NCBI GenBank assembly: GCA_027924645.1 | Contig: BSBN01000297.1 | Location: 6,572,001-6,636,000 of the forward strand | DNA from: Cunninghamia lanceolata | Taxonomy: Eukaryota > Streptophyta > Pinopsida > Cupressales > Cupressaceae | DNA length: 64,000 nucleotides | Direction of reading: 5' to 3' | Shown here: positions 60,481 to 64,000 of the stretch, piece by piece | Layout: each line of letters opens with the position of its first letter | How positions within the stretch are numbered: position 1 is the stretch's first letter | The notes under the pieces: generated by a model | What the model saw: only the letters and a program-made list of their open reading frames with translations | Told to the model about the DNA's origin: nothing | Databases searched by the model: none | Program-made: the position numbers and the translations under genes

Positions 60481-61311
60481 CATCTCCTAGAGAGAGATTT
60501 TTCTTGAGTCTGAACATCAAGAGGGATTGGTTCTTACCAATAATGTAGAAGGTGGTAAGCAGTTATCAGAATGCTCACACCAGTGTTGTGGAAGTTCTGA
60601 GTCAGATAATGATGCAGGCTATTAGGACAGTGATATTGGAGAGTGTGCAAACACAATGCATATAAGAGATAACCCACTTTTTGATGAGTCTATGGACTTA
60701 TCAACAATAAAAGGTATGGAGCCTTGTGAATACATAGATAACCCACTTTTTGAAGAGAATCCCAAGGAGGCTAATGAACAAATATTAGTTGAACATACAA
60801 AAGTATTTGAGGGAACAAATACTTCATTAATGGATCAAGACCTGGATGATTCCCAATCACGTATTCACCATCAAATGGAATGGCCAGCTCAAATGCTGGA
60901 AAATAAAGTTAGAATGTCATATTTTAAAGAAGAAATTGAGTATGATTGTTTTAGATTTGACACTGATTCAGTAAAATCTAAAAATTCTCTCACTACCAAC
61001 TATGAAATGGATTATGATTGCTTTTATTTTCCATATGTATGCAAAAAATAGAAATCAGAAAATAATAGTTATCTCAAGTGGTTGGATATAATTGAACTAG
61101 GTGCTGACTCTTTTTCTAATAATATTTTTCAAATATCTATGGTTTAGAACAATTGGAGAGACTCTGAAGAAGATAGTTGTCCAAAAGGCTATCCAAGTAT
61201 CTATGACAGAAACAGGTTGAATTTCAATGAAGTTTTCAGAAGAAGCCTGATGAAGTCACTAGAGAACATAATGTTTGACAGACGTAGGCTTGGATTTTTC
61301 TCTACATAATG
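60481..61311 (+). pseudogene. gag: R7 gag, 3' part (acidic C-terminal region)
   Basis: Continues the R7 protein after R10, one base out of phase with the 5' part near 60490. It contains two copies of a DNPLF(D/E)E motif (near 60671 and 60740) and is rich in Glu, Asp and Ser. TAGs at about 60623, 61049 and 61145 interrupt it; the TAA near 61309 is a plausible true stop. No protease, RT or integrase is seen before the LTR at 61405. Function of this tail unknown. Confidence 0.65.
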
Positions 61312-61404
61312 GTGTGGGGCTATTATGTGTTTGGTTTGCTTCTCCAGAGTTTTTCTGAGATCTCACCCTGTTTAGGTTGAACAGGCATCCCCAACTAAAA
61401 CCAC

Positions 61405-62094
61405 TGATGGAACCAAATAAAAATTTTCATAGTTCTGGTATTTTTGTCCTCAGGCTTATGTCATTAGGTTGGAAGATTTCTAGACTTAGGGTTCTTTACA
61501 TACCAAAAGAAGTGTTAACCCCTAAACCCCCATGCCAAAGTTAATTGTAAAGGTCACATTCGTTATATTTCTTCAGTGACCACTTGTCTCCTATTACCCA
61601 AAGTTTAAGTTGCTTCCTTATGTCCTCTTGAATGTTATTTGACTGGCCTCTCACCATATGGTTACCTTTTTAGCCCGCGCCCAGAAAAGCATTATTTTAA
61701 AACGAAGTCGACCCATTAGCCCTCTTTTTTCCTAGATGGTAAAAAATATTTCTAAAAAAGCTTATATGCCAAGGTCCAATCCTACTAACTCTTTTTCTGA
61801 CAGGTGGCGATAGTGGATTCATTTTTGCCAATCCTCCAGCAATAAGATATTGATGGAGTTGGCATCTGCAGAATTGTGGAAAGGGTGATAGTTGGTCGGT
61901 AACTATCAGGGATGGAAGGATGGTAGGCCCTAGACAATATAAAATGGTTCCTTTTTATTTCTTCTATTCTTCCATACTTCACCAAAGGGTCTCTCTGGGC
62001 GATCATGGAATGACAAAATCTTGATGCATGGATTTCTGAAGGATGGACTAGTGCATTAAATAAAAGGGACCTGACATGTCATAGTCCTACAGGA
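61405..62094 (+). repeat. R7 3' LTR, truncated
   Basis: Direct match to 36970-37660 (start TGATGGAAC, last shared bases GTCATAGTCCTA). Everything beyond the first ~690 bp is absent, replaced by R11. The small frame at 61785-62006 has a counterpart in the left LTR (37351-37551) and is not a gene. Confidence 0.82.
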
Positions 62095-62903
62095 AAGAAA
62101 ATAATCATTGCATTCATTGTATTCTCTATGCTTTGCATGTCTTCAATGTTGTATTCTCCATATTTTGCATGACTGTAACTATCTTCTTCATGTTTTGCAT
62201 GTCTTTCATTGTCTTCAATGTGTTTGGCATGTCTTCTCTGTGCTTGGCATGTTTGCTGTGTTTGTGGACCTACTTTAATGCATGTATTGGCCTTGAGTTT
62301 AATGCATATATTAAAGTGGGGGCTAAATGTTAAACTAGAAAAATGTACCCTTGGGGGCTTTTTCCTAAAGGTTTAGCTCTTGGGTCTTTAGATTTGCATT
62401 TAGAGCATTTTGCATGTTAAATCAGACTCTCGATGAGAAAACCCATGGGTCTTGTGGCAATTAGGACCTAGGGGGCTGCACTTCATCAAATTTTGAGAAA
62501 AGACAGGGGGTGGACAAGGGCACTAGTACCCTAGTCCAACCTTATTTTGGGTCTGCCCTAATTTGAAATGTTGGTTTTGTGATCATTATTTGGTCTCTAG
62601 GCTGACATCATAAGTTTCAAATACAAAATTCTTGACATGAATCTTAATAGTTGCATATATAAGCATGTTTAGGGTTTCATTTGCAAACTAGATGGGAATT
62701 TTGATTGTGAGCTATTGGAATACTTGTGATTATCATTGTGTTGCAGAGCATAGCATTGTTATTGTATTTGTTTATAGGTTGGATTACATCTTCTCCTCAT
62801 GGCATTGAAGAGCTTCTTCCTGCAATGAGGGCTTCATCATAAAGGGATCATTTATTGTGCTTTATCAATCATTATCACTCATTTTTTGCCTCTACCTCCC
62901 TAT
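62095..62903 (+). mobile_element. R11: fragment of another LTR element (3' end)
   Basis: 62095-62312 is T-rich with several copies of TTTGCATGTCTTC. A purine tract, AAAGTGGGGGCTAAA (62313-62327), is followed by TGTTAAACTAG at 62328, the layout of a polypurine tract and LTR start on the plus strand. A TATA-like TATATAAG lies at 62656-62663. The LTR end is uncertain, perhaps CTTCATCA near 62838. There is no partner copy in the window, so this is a moderate call. Confidence 0.5.
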
Positions 62904-64000
62904 TGGTTGTTTTAAATTCCCAACCTAATCTCAAGGAAAACAGATCTATAGAACAACCATTTCTAATAATTGACCTGCCTCAAGGGATTGGCCAACGAAT
63001 AGGAAATTGGGGTTTTAAATCCCTCTTTCCTCTACACTTTAGGCTCTGTGAAACCAAGGAGGGTGCTCCTATTTTGGATGTTTCACTTTTGGGGAAAACA
63101 ATGTTCTATTCAAATGGATAGGAGGTCCCTGAGATACTTTCTCAATAACACTGTTCCTATAACAGACATGTTCCTTCTAAATTGCTTAAAGAATGTCTAA
63201 TAAGAAAAAAGATGGGCTAGATTCTTAACCTTTAATCTTATTCTTTGTAGAGGAACATGTAAAATGAACTTAATTTCTAAAACCTATTGTTGCAAGGTAA
63301 AATGTGTTGATTCCTTTAAAAATAATGAGGATGATTAAAGGGGTGTAAGCCTAGTATAGTAATCATGAATAGATCAATGCCTATCCAAGGGCCATAGAGT
63401 CAAGAAACTTACAGAAACTTTAAAGAACTATGATGTAATAAAACTTAGTTTACTGTAAAGATATAATAATGCCTTACATTAAAATACTTTACTAGTCTTG
63501 GAGTTAACCATGCTTAGTTATTCCTATAAACCAATACTACATTCAATATTCTCTTACAACCAATTATTTTACTACTTGAGTAAATGCCACAAGAAAAATA
63601 CATAAAAATAGGAAAGACTGTGATGATGAATAAACATGATCCTTAATCAAATATATATTCATAAATGTAGAACTGTATACATGAAGTAGGAGACAATACA
63701 CTTCAAGACTCAATAGGATTTGTAAAGTAAACTGTTCAGTAAATTATAACATAGCCTTTTGTAGTTCTATAAAGACATCTTAAAACTTAGAATGAAGACT
63801 TGAAAAGAGACAACTGATTTTATTTGCAGAAAACAAACTATTTACAACTCCTCCTTAACCAAATTGGTCCCATATTTTAGACTAAGTCTGGAGACATGAC
63901 CTCGAACCAATAATTTTCACAAGCCTTGAATTCCCTTTTATAAAGATAAGGGAGCAAACAAGCTTCAGGCTACAAAATAAAAGAAGTTACAATTTTAAGT
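62904..64000 (-). repeat. R12: inverted copy of the R7-family LTR, running off the window
   Basis: Read on the minus strand it matches 39242-39299, then 46589-47502, then 51656-51766 in order, with no insertion at either break. It ends AACAACCA at 62904. The next bases do not resemble the R7 primer site, so it is the outer end of a 3' LTR or a solo LTR of a minus-oriented element. The TATA-like box is at 63935-63942. The remainder lies beyond 64000. Confidence 0.88.

Larger units (their letters stand above)
36970..62094 (+). mobile_element. R7: gag-only LTR element carrying three nested insertions
   Basis: A direct repeat of about 690 bp (36970-37660 and 61405-62094, both starting TGATGGAAC) marks its ends. 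On the left the LTR appears to continue through 39299, 46589-47502 and 51656-51766, interrupted by R8 and R9. A primer-type site follows at 51771 and a gag frame at 52374, which is split by R10 and ends near 61310. Without insertions R7 is about 6.5 kb. No protease or polymerase is seen. The right LTR is truncated at 62094. Weak points: no clear polypurine tract lies before 61405, and the two parts of the long LTR are linked only by the left copy. Confidence 0.65.

Noticed and set aside
62133..62333. 66-codon Phe/Cys-rich frame
   Set aside because: Produced by the TTTGCATGTCTTC repeats; looks membrane-like only because of T-rich composition.
62855..63121. 88-codon plus-strand frame
   Set aside because: Lies across the R12 LTR end and is not open in the matching R7 LTR segments.

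Overview
The window is repeat-dense plant nuclear DNA, most likely from a conifer or another gymnosperm. The evidence is LTR retrotransposons nested several layers deep, very long LTRs, plant-type primer-binding sites, AT-rich spacers, pervasive C:G-to-T:A decay of coding frames, and no ordinary host gene, tRNA or rRNA that I can support. The species call is inference. Names R1-R12 are mine. Every coding region is a retroelement relic, so no gene here is likely to give an intact protein.

Left block (1-24.5 kb): 1-4.3 kb is unassigned AT-rich DNA with one minisatellite. An old Ty3/gypsy remnant (R1) starts near 4330 and is split by R2 (4410-21560), an element with ~2.7 kb LTRs that keeps a copia-type gag but has no pol. 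R2 was in turn split by R3 (9041-17708, minus strand, exact target duplication GTCTT). R3 encodes a long Pro/Ser/Gln-rich protein with a G-patch-like motif and no visible reverse transcriptase. After R2 ends, R1 resumes with protease, RNase H and integrase fragments to about 23.56 kb.

Middle block (24.5-37 kb): R4 (24.5-28.36 kb, minus) is a long broken frame for a large protein that I do not recognise. R5 (28365-34159, minus) is a Ty1/copia element whose right LTR is cut off by R6 (34160-36969, minus), a 3' LTR plus part of a coiled-coil ORF.

Right block (37-64 kb): R7 (36970-about 62094, plus) is a gag-only element with an apparently >3 kb LTR. It received three insertions: copia R8 (39300-46588, minus) and gypsy R9 (47503-51650, plus), both in its 5' LTR, and copia R10 (53323-60475, minus) in its gag frame. 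R12 (62904-64000) is an inverted copy of the R7 LTR that lacks the R8 and R9 insertions, so it preserves both empty target sites. R11 (62095-62903) is an unrelated LTR fragment between them.

The genes do not form a host pathway. R8 and R10 are two subfamilies of one copia group; comparing them shows that the nonsense codons of R10 are almost all C:G-to-T:A changes. R2, R3, R6 and R7 lack recognisable pol in this window, and any mobility would have depended on partner elements elsewhere.
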